DNA of 58,045 nucleotides from a virus (IMGVR_UViG_3300048839_001287:1-58045); one strand, 5' to 3'; positions 14,972-23,911 are shown, counted from the first letter of the stretch. Numbers and translations are program-made. The notes: generated from the sequence alone by a model not told the origin.

Positions 14972-16012
14972 ATGGACTACAGCATCAGAGAAGATTTAAA
15001 CTTCTCAAGTATTCGACAAACAATTTCTGATGAAGAAATCTATGCTGGATATATAGGTGCTCCCATCCAACTAGACACAAAGTACTGTTCTGTCTTTCGT
15101 TCAAATGATATGATTCCTTCATTATCCTTTTATGTGACTCCGAATCACTGGGTAATGCATAAAGATTTTGGACGAAACGACAGAGCAGGAAATGTATTTG
15201 ATTTTGTACGAAAGCTGTATCAATTAGAAAATAATTGGCAAGCAGCAGTACAAATAAATAAGGATTTTGGTTTAGGTTTATTGAATAATACAAAAACCTC
15301 TCCAAAACCTTCTGTTCCTATAAAGAGGATGGAGAGCAAAAAATTACAAAATATTGAAAAGATATTAAGGTATAAACCAAGACCTTTTTTTGAAAGAGAT
15401 TTATTTTATTGGAGTAAATTCAACGTAGACTTGAATATACTTAAACATTTCAATGTGCATACAGCGGACATTGTTTTTATTAACAATGTTCCTATATGGG
15501 TCTACGAAATAACAAACCCTATATATGTGTACACTTTTACTGATAAATTTAAATTTTATCGACCACTTACTAAAAATAAGGACGGTAAATTTTTATCCAG
15601 TAAAAATATTGGAGAAGTATATGCTGGTTATGAACAACTTCCCAGAAATGGAGAAGAACTTATCATCACCAAAGCTATGAAAGATGTTATGGTTCTTTAT
15701 AGTTTAGGAATTAATGCTATTGCTCCTAACGGAGAAACATACGCATTTGATCCATTAATAATAAAGAATTTAGAACAGCGGTTCAAAAAAATTTTTATAA
15801 TGTTGGATAATGATTGGCATAAGCCAGTAGAAGATAATACTGGAATTAATGCCATGAAAAAGTTTACTGAAAAATATCCAACAATATTACCATTAATTAT
15901 TCCAGACCAATTAAAATGTACAGATATAGCAGAGGTCATGGATGAATATGGTGTTTCATTTACAAAACAAGTACTAAATCATGTTAGAAAAAATTCAAGG
16001 AAATTTTCATAA
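14972..16012 (+). CDS. DnaG-type primase (TOPRIM)
   Basis: 346 residues. The N-terminal part has GAPIQLDTKYCSVFRSND and HKDFGRND, the catalytic-core side of the primase. The TOPRIM domain shows GEELIITKAMKDVMVL with conserved Glu at 228-229 and IMLDND (D279, D281). The zinc finger of full DnaG is missing, as in other crAss-like primases. The AT-rich sequence matches the polymerase/helicase genes, not the G+C-rich amidoligase genes on either side. It makes RNA primers for PolA. Confidence 0.85.
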   Translation: MDYSIREDLNFSSIRQTISDEEIYAGYIGAPIQLDTKYCSVFRSNDMIPSLSFYVTPNHWVMHKDFGRNDRAGNVFDFVRKLYQLENNWQAAVQINKDFGLGLLNNTKTSPKPSVPIKRMESKKLQNIEKILRYKPRPFFERDLFYWSKFNVDLNILKHFNVHTADIVFINNVPIWVYEITNPIYVYTFTDKFKFYRPLTKNKDGKFLSSKNIGEVYAGYEQLPRNGEELIITKAMKDVMVLYSLGINAIAPNGETYAFDPLIIKNLEQRFKKIFIMLDNDWHKPVEDNTGINAMKKFTEKYPTILPLIIPDQLKCTDIAEVMDEYGVSFTKQVLNHVRKNSRKFS

Positions 16013-16637
16013 AATTATCGAAGCTTTTCAACAAACAGAGGACTGGAAAAAGTTAAAAGATTTTATTGGCAAAAACAATATTTTGCCGACAAAAGATAAA
16101 ATTTTTTATGCTTTTGAATTGTGTCCTATGGAAAAAATAAATGTGGTAGTTATAGGGCAAGATCCTTATCATACTCCAGGAGCAGCCCACGGATTGGCTT
16201 TTTCTGTCCCACAAGAATATTCTCAAGTGCCGCCGTCCCTTTTAAACATCAAAAAAGAAATTGCCGATGATATCTATGGAACAAAAGATGTAGATATCAT
16301 AAATAATGATTTATCATATCTTGCTGCCCAAGGGGTTTTACTTTTAAATACATCCTTAACTACTATTCCTGGTGTTGCTGGTGCGCACAAGAAGGAGTGG
16401 GAAAATTTTACAGCACATGTAATGAAACATTTGGGGCAACTTGAAAATGTTGTCTTTATGTTGTGGGGAAAACACGCACAAGAGTTAGAAGGTTTTATTA
16501 ACCATAAAACCAACCTGGTTCTTCGTGCTGCTCATCCATCTCCTTTTTCTGCAAACAAAGGGTTTTTGGGTTGTAAACATTTCTCTAAGGCAAACGAGTA
16601 CTTAAAAACAAAAAATAAACCAGAAATCGTATGGTAA
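15981..16637 (+). CDS. ung: Uracil-DNA glycosylase (family 1)
   Basis: 218 residues with every family 1 landmark: GQDPYH with catalytic Asp61, LAFSVP, LLLNTSLTT, LWGKHAQE and the loop HPSPFS with His185. It removes uracil from DNA. UDG is one of the conserved crAss-like replication genes. It overlaps the primase end by 32 bases and shares low G+C with it. Confidence 0.97.
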   Translation: MLEKIQGNFHKIIEAFQQTEDWKKLKDFIGKNNILPTKDKIFYAFELCPMEKINVVVIGQDPYHTPGAAHGLAFSVPQEYSQVPPSLLNIKKEIADDIYGTKDVDIINNDLSYLAAQGVLLLNTSLTTIPGVAGAHKKEWENFTAHVMKHLGQLENVVFMLWGKHAQELEGFINHKTNLVLRAAHPSPFSANKGFLGCKHFSKANEYLKTKNKPEIVW

Positions 16638-17644
16638 CGATACCAAATACATTGAAAAATAAGGCTAATGAAAAAATAAGGAAATTTCTCCGGAAATATT
16701 CTTTATTATTAAAAAAACTACATCCAAACTTGGCTGCTTCTTACAGAAAAGAAAATATTCAAATAGAAGGTAACTGGGCAAAACAGTTTCGCCTTGTACT
16801 AGAGCAATATGTTCGAAATGAGGAGGCCGAAAATTGGCAGGATTTTATCCAATTGGTGATTGATCTGAAGTTTCATGATTTGTACAAACAGATTGAAAAA
16901 GCAGAGTTGATTTGCTATAAAGAAGAAATTAAACCACCAAAAAAACAAAAAACTAATTTTAATCAGCAGGAAAATATTTTATCTTTATTGTTGACCAAAT
17001 TCTTACATTGTTCATCTATTGAAGAAAAAGACGAAGTAAGAAAAGAAATGCACAGAGCTTTGTTTTCAATTTTCCAAGACTTGAAAACAATGAGAGAAAT
17101 TGTGCCAAGTTTAGAACAATATTCAAATTTGGTAGAGCTAAAGATGTCAATTAATAGAATCTCAAAAATGGCCAGCAGAAATTCAGATGAACTTATTTAT
17201 CTCATACAAAATGAAATCAAAAGAATATCGAGCGTTACAAATCCGATCAAGACACCCATCCCATCGAATCCTTCGCAGAACATCCATTTTAAAACAGGTA
17301 AGCCGGGGTCTGTCGGTGATTATTCGAATGGGTTCGACAACGACATTGTCAGTAGACGAAAAGACGTTACAACTGAACCCATTCGAAGGGGTCCAGGCTT
17401 GCGCGAACAAACTAGAGATGAAGCGGTTATTTACGAAGTTCCAAGTTCAGACTCCACCTTGGGTTTTTATTCCGAGGAACCTGGCATCAGAACAAGCACT
17501 GCAAGTCCTGAAAGAAATCAATGGACGAGAGTTGAACGAGAGTTCTATGCTAGTCTTCAAGACCGTCAATCACTCACGTGGCCGGGGAATGATGCTGTTG
17601 GATTGGAACCAAGTCAGGGAATTCCTGACGAAACCAAGGACTAA
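16631..17644 (+). CDS. Unknown protein, helical N-part with suspicious C-tail
   Basis: The first ~205 residues are charged and helical (KNKANEKIRKFLRKYS, VEEKDEVRKEMHRALF style), ending near SDELIYLIQNEIKRIS. From about 17240 on, the frame runs through the ATP-grasp gene in another frame and becomes Ser/Thr/Pro/Arg-rich without hydrophobic pattern. That tail is probably non-native sequence translated past a recombination point. There is no stop between 17240 and 17644 in this frame. The real protein may end early in a relative lacking the downstream cassette. Confidence 0.5.
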   Translation: MVTIPNTLKNKANEKIRKFLRKYSLLLKKLHPNLAASYRKENIQIEGNWAKQFRLVLEQYVRNEEAENWQDFIQLVIDLKFHDLYKQIEKAELICYKEEIKPPKKQKTNFNQQENILSLLLTKFLHCSSIEEKDEVRKEMHRALFSIFQDLKTMREIVPSLEQYSNLVELKMSINRISKMASRNSDELIYLIQNEIKRISSVTNPIKTPIPSNPSQNIHFKTGKPGSVGDYSNGFDNDIVSRRKDVTTEPIRRGPGLREQTRDEAVIYEVPSSDSTLGFYSEEPGIRTSTASPERNQWTRVEREFYASLQDRQSLTWPGNDAVGLEPSQGIPDETKD

Positions 17645-18050
17645 AGATTACATTGTCGAAAAATTTGTTTCACACACAAAAGAATACCGTATCCATGTGT
17701 CTTCTTTGGGCAGATGTTTTTACACCTGTCGAAAAATGTTGAAACAGGACGCTACTGAAAGATGGTTCAGAAATTCCAAAAACTCCGTGTGGATTTTGGA
17801 AGACAACCCTCTTTTCGATAAGCCTATTACATGGAACGCAATTGTTCAAGACTGTCTTAAAGCCCTCAATGCTTTAGGTCTCGATACTTGTGCTTTCGAC
17901 GTAAAAGTAAACAAGAAAGGAGAGTGGAGTATTCTGGAAGGTAACTCAGCACCTTCTTTTGGAGACTGTACAATAGACAATCCCACGATTGTTGCACAAA
18001 GATACATAGAAGAATTTAAAGATTTAATAATCGAAAAAAGCAAAAAGTAA
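17187..18050 (+). CDS. ATP-grasp ligase of the amidoligase cluster
   Basis: 287 residues; ATG at 17187, with 17211 equally possible. The N-part has VIIRMGSTTTL and CANKLEMKRLF (substrate/ATP region of ATP-grasp), followed by FKTVNHSRGRGM (glycine-rich loop), then YIVEKFV and YRIHVSS. The C-terminal ATP/Mg site has CAFDVKVNKKGEW and LEGNSAPS (the usual E-x-N motif). It should make a carboxyl-phosphate and join it to an amine. It overlaps the upstream gene by 458 bases in another frame, at the G+C shift. It is joined by TAATG to the class II glutamine amidotransferase. Confidence 0.8.
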   Translation: MNLFISYKMKSKEYRALQIRSRHPSHRILRRTSILKQVSRGLSVIIRMGSTTTLSVDEKTLQLNPFEGVQACANKLEMKRLFTKFQVQTPPWVFIPRNLASEQALQVLKEINGRELNESSMLVFKTVNHSRGRGMMLLDWNQVREFLTKPRTKDYIVEKFVSHTKEYRIHVSSLGRCFYTCRKMLKQDATERWFRNSKNSVWILEDNPLFDKPITWNAIVQDCLKALNALGLDTCAFDVKVNKKGEWSILEGNSAPSFGDCTIDNPTIVAQRYIEEFKDLIIEKSKK

Positions 18051-19786
18051 TGTGCGGAATTTTCGGATATTCGGGGCCGTCCCCCGATTTAGATAAGGTT
18101 AGGGTGCTTGGCATCCAAAACGACACAAGAGGGGGAAACGGATGTGGAATTTACATAGATGGGACACTTCACAAATCCGTTACACCCCCGAAATTCGGAG
18201 ATTGGGTGAAGACCGTCCGTCTTCCCCAACCAACCAAAGTAGGCACAACGTTCGGACATTGCCGGAAGGCAACAGTTGGAGCCGTCTCATTGGACAATAC
18301 GCATCCATTTGAAATCCGCGGCACCAATAACCGGGTAAAACTGGTTGGTATGCACAACGGTACGATTTCAAACTGGTCGGAACTGTGCGAAAAGCACAAC
18401 ATTGACAGCCACCAAGACATTCAAGTAGACTCTGTTGGTCTACTGTCTTTGTTGGCTCAACTTCCCAAAGGAGACTTCTCAATTTTAGAAGAGTATGTTG
18501 GTGCTGCTGCTCTGGCATGGGTTTATTCTTCTAAACCGAACGAGCTGTATCTATTTCACGGGAAGTCCCCGAGATACAAAAACTCTACGATAGAATCGGA
18601 AGAACGCCCGCTCTATTTTTGGGATATCTCAAAAGAGAAGAAAGGCGAAGAAATCGTAGACACAGGAAAAGTGGGAATCTACTTCTCAAGTATCAAAGAT
18701 TCTCTTATGCTTATTGGAGCCTTAGAGAATGAAGTAGAAGATCTCCCGCATAACAAAGTTTTCGTCATTGAAAATGGAAAGATGCGTGAAATTCGGGAAA
18801 TCAACAGAGCAAAAGCTGCCCAAGAAGAATGGTCAACTACTGGCACTAGTTACGACTACAGCGACAAGAGGACTTATGGCATGGGGGGGACAAATTATAA
18901 CGACGTTACCAATTTTACTCACAAAACCTATTACCCACCATCCGGAAAAAAGATTCCCGATCCTACCAAGTTTGTTAAGATAATACAAAACAGCGACAAA
19001 TTTCTTCTGCTCAAAAATGAGCCGGAAATACCTATCAGCAACACGTACGGAAAGGTATACTTTCATAAGGGCTTGTACTGGAGAGCGGGGTTTCCTGTTC
19101 ATAGTCGTTTTGCTGTTTTTGATTCTTCTATCAATAGCGCCCCATTTATGATGGATATACCGTTTTATGTTGACATAGACGGTACAGTACTTACCATGAA
19201 AGAAGGGGCCGCTAGACAGCTTACTCCATACTATTTCTACAGAGGCTACCTGATGGAAAACAGAGAAAAGTATGAGGGGCTTTGTCGGGAGATCGAAAAC
19301 TTTACTACAGTTAGCGCAACAATGTATAAAACGTGCTACCTAAAACGAGTACATCCAAGACAGTTTGTTGCATGGTCAGAAAGTAGTTACGGTAATAGTA
19401 CAAACGACGGCAAAATTTTGTTGCCGGATATAACTAAGGTTGAACACGGTAATTGGTGGAACTGCGTAGCAAATGGGGCTGTTTATCCGTTATTCTCCAA
19501 CAAAGTTTATCATTTTGAAGACGGACAGTTGAATATGATCGAAGAGCGAGAAAGCTACAACGGTCTTATCATTAGTCCAGAAGATTATGAACAAACCGAA
19601 GCAACTGATGTGGAAGAATTCGAACAAGCTGCCGCGGATCTTTGTAAAGAATTTACAGAACAGTTGGAGGATTTTATATCTGATAACTACGCGATTTTCG
19701 AGTCCAAAGAAGAAAACGATACAGTAATGAGAATGATTGTGTTGAAAAAAATTGTCGAAGGAGTAATTAAATACCAAGAACAATAA
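18050..19786 (+). CDS. Class II glutamine amidotransferase (Ntn hydrolase)
   Basis: The N-terminus MCGIFGYSG places the catalytic Cys at position 2 after Met removal, as in the purF/glmS/asnB glutaminase domain. RGGNGCG, HCRKAT (usual HxR), HPFEIRG and MHNGTISNW (GNxxN-type loop) follow. Residues 1 to about 250 are the glutaminase. The remaining ~320 residues, with KVYFHKGLYWRAGFP and acidic C-terminal stretches, match nothing I know. It should supply ammonia to an amidoligase. TAATG overlaps on both sides point to stoichiometric synthesis with the ATP-grasp and Amidoligase_2 proteins. Confidence 0.88.
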   Translation: MCGIFGYSGPSPDLDKVRVLGIQNDTRGGNGCGIYIDGTLHKSVTPPKFGDWVKTVRLPQPTKVGTTFGHCRKATVGAVSLDNTHPFEIRGTNNRVKLVGMHNGTISNWSELCEKHNIDSHQDIQVDSVGLLSLLAQLPKGDFSILEEYVGAAALAWVYSSKPNELYLFHGKSPRYKNSTIESEERPLYFWDISKEKKGEEIVDTGKVGIYFSSIKDSLMLIGALENEVEDLPHNKVFVIENGKMREIREINRAKAAQEEWSTTGTSYDYSDKRTYGMGGTNYNDVTNFTHKTYYPPSGKKIPDPTKFVKIIQNSDKFLLLKNEPEIPISNTYGKVYFHKGLYWRAGFPVHSRFAVFDSSINSAPFMMDIPFYVDIDGTVLTMKEGAARQLTPYYFYRGYLMENREKYEGLCREIENFTTVSATMYKTCYLKRVHPRQFVAWSESSYGNSTNDGKILLPDITKVEHGNWWNCVANGAVYPLFSNKVYHFEDGQLNMIEERESYNGLIISPEDYEQTEATDVEEFEQAAADLCKEFTEQLEDFISDNYAIFESKEENDTVMRMIVLKKIVEGVIKYQEQ

Positions 19787-21468
19787 TGGAAGTAATAACC
19801 TTTTTTGGCGGCACTGCGAATAGAACACAGTGCCGCTACATTAAGGGGAGTTTCTACGAAATTGGAAAAGAAGCCTACATGGTAGATGGCCAATGGCACA
19901 GAGTTAATAACAGCAAAATTGGGTACGACATGATTTCCAAAGAATGGAGATTAATGGAAAGTATGCCCATAAACTACAAAAAAGTTTTGTTGAACATTGA
20001 CCCTGTAACAAATATGCCTTACTATGGCTACAGACCGATTGAAAAAGAAGAGGCTTTTCTGTTCGTTACAGTTTCGCGCACCATTCCGGGGTCGAAAAAT
20101 AACGAAACGGTATCAAAGCACATCGAAGCCTTAATCAATCGTGGCGCCGATTCAGCAGAAGCTGCCCAACAATACCTAGTGTATACGTCGAAAAACAGAA
20201 AAGAAACCTTGCCAAGAGATGAGTGGTTTAAGGCTAACTTTTTACCAAAACTGCAAAAAACTCTTGAAGAGTTGGAAGAGTCTGAATACATGAATTACAG
20301 TCAAATTCTTTGCGAAGAACAGTTGGCCGTTAAACTTGGTCATGTGGAAGACCCGAAAACCGGGATTTTCTATCAAAAAGATCGTTTGACAAATACAGAA
20401 AAGCAAAGAATAAGTAAAATCATGACTTATTCCTTGCAGTACTATGGTCGTGCCTACACAACGGTAGGACACAAAGACGAAGAGCAAACAAGGGAATACA
20501 GCGAAATTTACAGCAGAAAGATTTCAGGAAAACCCGCCGACAAAGTATTACAGAAGTTTATTCCTTACACGTTTGGAATTGAACACGAGACCATTCGTGG
20601 CTTTATACCGGAACCCAGACTTCCCTGGTTAGGTCTTATTCCTTTAAGGGATGGGTCGCTTGAAACTGGAGATGGGCCCGCCGGAATTGAGTATACATCT
20701 GTACCAATGGAGGGGGAATATGGAATTCGTTTATTGCGAAAACAAGCAGAATACCTCAAGAAAAGCTGCGTAGTAAATAACAAATGTGCTTGGCATATCC
20801 ATTTTTCCGGGTTCCCCAGAACTTGGTCTTATGTTAGCAAACTGTATTCTACATGCAAGTTACTCGAAGATGAAATGTATTCCTTGTTCCCAAGATACAA
20901 AAGGCATTCCAGGGAAATCATTGGCTCTCAAAAAGAGTATACGGCTCCTTTGCCCGCTGGATTAGACAGGCCCAGAAACATGTTCAATTATCTTTCTGGA
21001 GGAATGGACGAAACCAGAGCAGAATTCGAGGGGCAAAAATTTGAGGGGGAAATAAAGCACATTAACATAAGACACCATCCCAATGGTGATCAAAAATGGA
21101 ATCGTGCAGCCAGATATCATTGGATAAACTTTGAGCCCATCATTTTTTCTCCGGCGCAAACAATTGAGTTCAGACTTCACACTCCTACGGTTAACTTCCA
21201 AAAGATGGTAGCATGGTTACTGATTTGTTCTGCAATTCTACGTTACGCAGAAATCATGCTTGTAGCTCCATTGACAAAAAAACTGTCGTTGGAAACTGTA
21301 ATCAAAGAAGTAATCGATACCAAATGGCTCCAAGAGTGGGTACTTCGTTACATTGAAACAAGGAAAAGTTGGTTCGTGAATGGAACCGATGAAACAGGAG
21401 AGAAAGAAATTGCCTATGATAAAGTCTTTTCTATCTCGACTGTTGGAGAAAAAATATCTGTTGAATGA
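19786..21468 (+). CDS. Amidoligase_2 family ligase
   Basis: 560 residues. The ligase core is in the second half: FGIEHET (263-269), RDGSLE (288-293), IEYTSVP (301-307), HIHFSG (337-342), then WINFEP and TIEFRLHTPT (459-467). These Glu, His and Arg residues form the glutamine-synthetase-like ATP/metal site of the Amidoligase_2 family. The N-terminal 250 residues are a separate charged domain with EELEESEYMN and no known match. Amidoligases form amide bonds on peptides or small molecules. Last enzyme of the cluster; coupled by ATGA to a nuclease gene. Confidence 0.88.
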   Translation: MEVITFFGGTANRTQCRYIKGSFYEIGKEAYMVDGQWHRVNNSKIGYDMISKEWRLMESMPINYKKVLLNIDPVTNMPYYGYRPIEKEEAFLFVTVSRTIPGSKNNETVSKHIEALINRGADSAEAAQQYLVYTSKNRKETLPRDEWFKANFLPKLQKTLEELEESEYMNYSQILCEEQLAVKLGHVEDPKTGIFYQKDRLTNTEKQRISKIMTYSLQYYGRAYTTVGHKDEEQTREYSEIYSRKISGKPADKVLQKFIPYTFGIEHETIRGFIPEPRLPWLGLIPLRDGSLETGDGPAGIEYTSVPMEGEYGIRLLRKQAEYLKKSCVVNNKCAWHIHFSGFPRTWSYVSKLYSTCKLLEDEMYSLFPRYKRHSREIIGSQKEYTAPLPAGLDRPRNMFNYLSGGMDETRAEFEGQKFEGEIKHINIRHHPNGDQKWNRAARYHWINFEPIIFSPAQTIEFRLHTPTVNFQKMVAWLLICSAILRYAEIMLVAPLTKKLSLETVIKEVIDTKWLQEWVLRYIETRKSWFVNGTDETGEKEIAYDKVFSISTVGEKISVE

Positions 21469-21827
21469 AAAACAACAAGAGCAGGGGAAACACGTGGGAA
21501 AGAACCATCGTGAAGTACCTAAAAGAGTTGGGGTATGAAGGGATCAACACTTGTCGTGCAGAATCTAAACTGCGCGATAATCAAAAGGTTGATATATGTA
21601 GTTTGCCTGGGTGGAATATCCAAGCAAAGACCCTTCATACCCCGGTACATCCGGAAAAGATTTTATCTGTAATGCCGGAGGAAGATGCAGTTAATGTCAT
21701 CTTTTTTAAAAAAACGAAGAAAATGGGAAAAAGATTTATGCCAGAAGGAGAATACGCAATTCTTAATCTTGCAGACTTTTTAGAAATAATGAAAAGTATA
21801 GATGAAAAAACGAACAGCACTCATTGA
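21465..21827 (+). CDS. PD-(D/E)XK resolvase-like nuclease
   Basis: 120 residues with an N-terminal RGNTWERTIVKYLKELGYE, then a VDICSL strand and WNIQAKT (Q/E-x-K), the archaeal Holliday-junction-resolvase type core. It could resolve branched replication DNA. It follows the amidoligase gene by ATGA overlap and precedes the FEN nuclease with a 26-base overlap. Its closeness to FEN suggests it belongs with DNA processing rather than amide chemistry. Confidence 0.75.
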   Translation: MKNNKSRGNTWERTIVKYLKELGYEGINTCRAESKLRDNQKVDICSLPGWNIQAKTLHTPVHPEKILSVMPEEDAVNVIFFKKTKKMGKRFMPEGEYAILNLADFLEIMKSIDEKTNSTH

Positions 21828-22563
21828 TGCAGATGGAATCGCATATAAGATTGCCGCTGCCAATGAAACACTTGACTCATATAACGACATAGAAAATCTG
21901 GTTCATGAATATATGAACTTTTTATTTTCTAATACAGAGGCTACACACGCCGTTTGCTTCATTAAAGGAGCAGGAAATTTTCGAAAAGATATTGCTAAAA
22001 TTAGGCCATATAAAGGAAATAGAAATCCTAAAAGAATAAAATGGTTAGAGGCAGTCTATCATATTCTAGAAAAAGAATATTTAGCTATTGCATCTAATGG
22101 AGCAGAGGCCGATGATTATATTGCTTCTTATGCGAAACAGCTAAAAGATTCTAGTGAAGACTATATTATATGTAGTCACGACAAAGACTTAAAACAAATA
22201 TGTGGTAAACATTTTGATTTAAATGATTTTGATTTTATAGATATAGATGAAAAAGATGCGGCCTATAGATTGTATCTGCAAATCCTATGTGGAGACAGCA
22301 GTGACAATATCCAAGGGATTCCCAAAGTAGGTATAAAAACTGCGGCAAAAATATTAGACGCAGGAGAACAGGCACCGAATGGGTATTTGGTTTCTTGTAT
22401 AATGGCCTATAAAGATTTTTACGGAGAGTCGTGGCCAATGTTATTCGCGGAAAACTATCAATTAGTATATCTACTTAACAACATAGATTTAAGCGAACCA
22501 ATTGAAAACGGGAAATTTATAGACGTAAATGAAAAACTACAAAACATGGAGGGGGCCGGATGA
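21802..22563 (+). CDS. FEN-type 5'-3' exonuclease
   Basis: 253 residues with the metal-binding Asp pattern of phage 5' nucleases: TALIDADG at the N-terminus, KGNRNPKR helical arch, GAEADDYIASY, ICSHDKDLKQI and the helix-hairpin-helix region GDSSDNIQGIPKVGIKTAAKIL. This supplies the 5' nuclease that the PolA here lacks, removing RNA primers. Overlaps the gene on each side. Confidence 0.92.
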   Translation: MKKRTALIDADGIAYKIAAANETLDSYNDIENLVHEYMNFLFSNTEATHAVCFIKGAGNFRKDIAKIRPYKGNRNPKRIKWLEAVYHILEKEYLAIASNGAEADDYIASYAKQLKDSSEDYIICSHDKDLKQICGKHFDLNDFDFIDIDEKDAAYRLYLQILCGDSSDNIQGIPKVGIKTAAKILDAGEQAPNGYLVSCIMAYKDFYGESWPMLFAENYQLVYLLNNIDLSEPIENGKFIDVNEKLQNMEGAG

Positions 22564-23101
22564 TAATAATTCGTCAACGCTCTTTCTTTTGCCAATAACT
22601 AATATGCAATTAGGGGATTTCTATTCTCATAATTTCATAAACACCTTTGTTGGGGATGATGAGTTGGCAGAAGAAACCAAAGATAAAATACTGGTTGTTA
22701 TTAAACCAGATAATAAAATAAAATTAGAAACATTCATGGAAAATCGAGTAAGAAAGAATAAACTTTACTTATTCGAATACGATATGGATGATTATCTTAT
22801 TATTGTTTTTGATGTCCCTATGATATGGGGACCAGTACTTTATCTGTTTAAACAAGGAAAATACTCGCAATTCCCCGAAGAGTATAAACAAGCTTATTTT
22901 CCAAAGATAAGCCCCATTACTAAAAGGGAATCTTTAATCCATAAAATATTATACAAACATGAGGATGCTTTCCGTTTCCTTGAAATGAAGTATGATATTG
23001 TTATTCCAAGACATCAAGAAGCATGGTCAAAACCACGCTGTCATGAAGAAATATTTAGATTTAACGAAAACAATTCAATACTATGTTGGACCAAGAATTA
23101 A
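22529..23101 (+). CDS. Unknown protein (190 aa)
   Basis: No recognised family. Features: LFLLPITNMQLGDF, a DDELAEETKDKILVVIKPDN strand-helix and a C-terminal charged part with a YDIVIPRHQEAW segment. It overlaps the exonuclease by 35 bases. A DNA metabolism role is only suggested by its place. Confidence 0.5.
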   Translation: MKNYKTWRGPDDNNSSTLFLLPITNMQLGDFYSHNFINTFVGDDELAEETKDKILVVIKPDNKIKLETFMENRVRKNKLYLFEYDMDDYLIIVFDVPMIWGPVLYLFKQGKYSQFPEEYKQAYFPKISPITKRESLIHKILYKHEDAFRFLEMKYDIVIPRHQEAWSKPRCHEEIFRFNENNSILCWTKN

Positions 23102-23535
23102 AAAACTTTGTGTTAATACAACTTGAGGGATTGCTTGGGAATCAATTCGTCCCTTTTGCAAACCACGGTAGCCATAACTATAGAAACGGTGTGGCGCATA
23201 CAATAACACGAATCAACGGCAGAGGAAATTCTGTACGTGGATACAGGGAATATGCAGAGGAAGAAGGCAATGCCATCAACCTCAATGAAGAGGCCCGCCT
23301 TGTTTACACAGAAAAGGGTGTGGATAATATCCTGAAAAACATTAACATTGTTAAAAAAGAGCTGGTCAAATTGGAAGAAGAATTTCTTTCCATAAAAGAA
23401 AAGGTCAAAGAAAAAGGGGTATATGACCCCAAAACAGAAAGGCTCGAAGAAATGCTGGTTCTTTTGAGGGAAAAAAACACAGACCCAGCCATTATTGTGG
23501 ACAAACTGTTGAAAGCAGTAAATAGTGGCTGGTAA
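23083..23535 (+). CDS. Unknown coiled-coil protein (150 aa)
   Basis: Residues about 85-115 form a strong coiled coil (IVKKELVKLEEEFLSIKEKV). The N-terminal half has Gly/Arg/His-rich turns (NHGSHNYRNGVAHTITRINGRG). Higher G+C than the previous gene (26 of 60 bases in the line starting at 23281). No known family; possibly a regulator or binding protein. Confidence 0.5.
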   Translation: MLDQELKNFVLIQLEGLLGNQFVPFANHGSHNYRNGVAHTITRINGRGNSVRGYREYAEEEGNAINLNEEARLVYTEKGVDNILKNINIVKKELVKLEEEFLSIKEKVKEKGVYDPKTERLEEMLVLLREKNTDPAIIVDKLLKAVNSGW

Positions 23536-23732
23536 TGGGGCAAGAATACGGTGTATTTGTAACTAAAGACGGCAAATCTTGGGGGATGTATTTCAAAGGC
23601 ACTAATGCTTATCAAGCTGCTATGAAAAATAGGGTTTTGCTTTTCAGTTTTGGAAAAAAAACCGGAGACGGGATGCTTTGGCAAAACATGCCTTTTTTAA
23701 CAAGAATTATTGCCGAAACATTTAAGCCATGA
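23535..23732 (+). CDS. Unknown small protein (65 aa)
   Basis: Joined by TAATG to the coiled-coil gene. A small beta-type sequence (YGVFVTKDGKSWGMYFKG) with helix (AYQAAMKNRVLLFSFG). No family recognised. Its ATGA overlap with the next gene supports translation. Confidence 0.45.
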   Translation: MGQEYGVFVTKDGKSWGMYFKGTNAYQAAMKNRVLLFSFGKKTGDGMLWQNMPFLTRIIAETFKP

Positions 23733-23911
23733 GAAAAGCATTTTTCATTTCAAAAAAAACTGTCTTGACGTACATAGAATATGATTACAAAGGAAGAAAA
23801 CCAATTCCCACAGTTGAGGTTCTTCTGTTTGAACATAATTGTGAACGTCGAGAGGCAAGAAGAATAAAGGGAATCATTTTTGAAGCAATAAAAAAGGGTG
23901 CTCCTGTTTAG
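23729..23911 (+). CDS. Unknown small basic protein, last rightward gene (60 aa)
   Basis: Basic, with beta-like KAFFISKKTVLTYIEYDYKGRKP and helical ERREARRIKGIIFEAIKKG. The stop codon TAG is inside the hairpin loop of the terminator that closes the rightward unit. No family recognised. Confidence 0.5.
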   Translation: MRKAFFISKKTVLTYIEYDYKGRKPIPTVEVLLFEHNCERREARRIKGIIFEAIKKGAPV

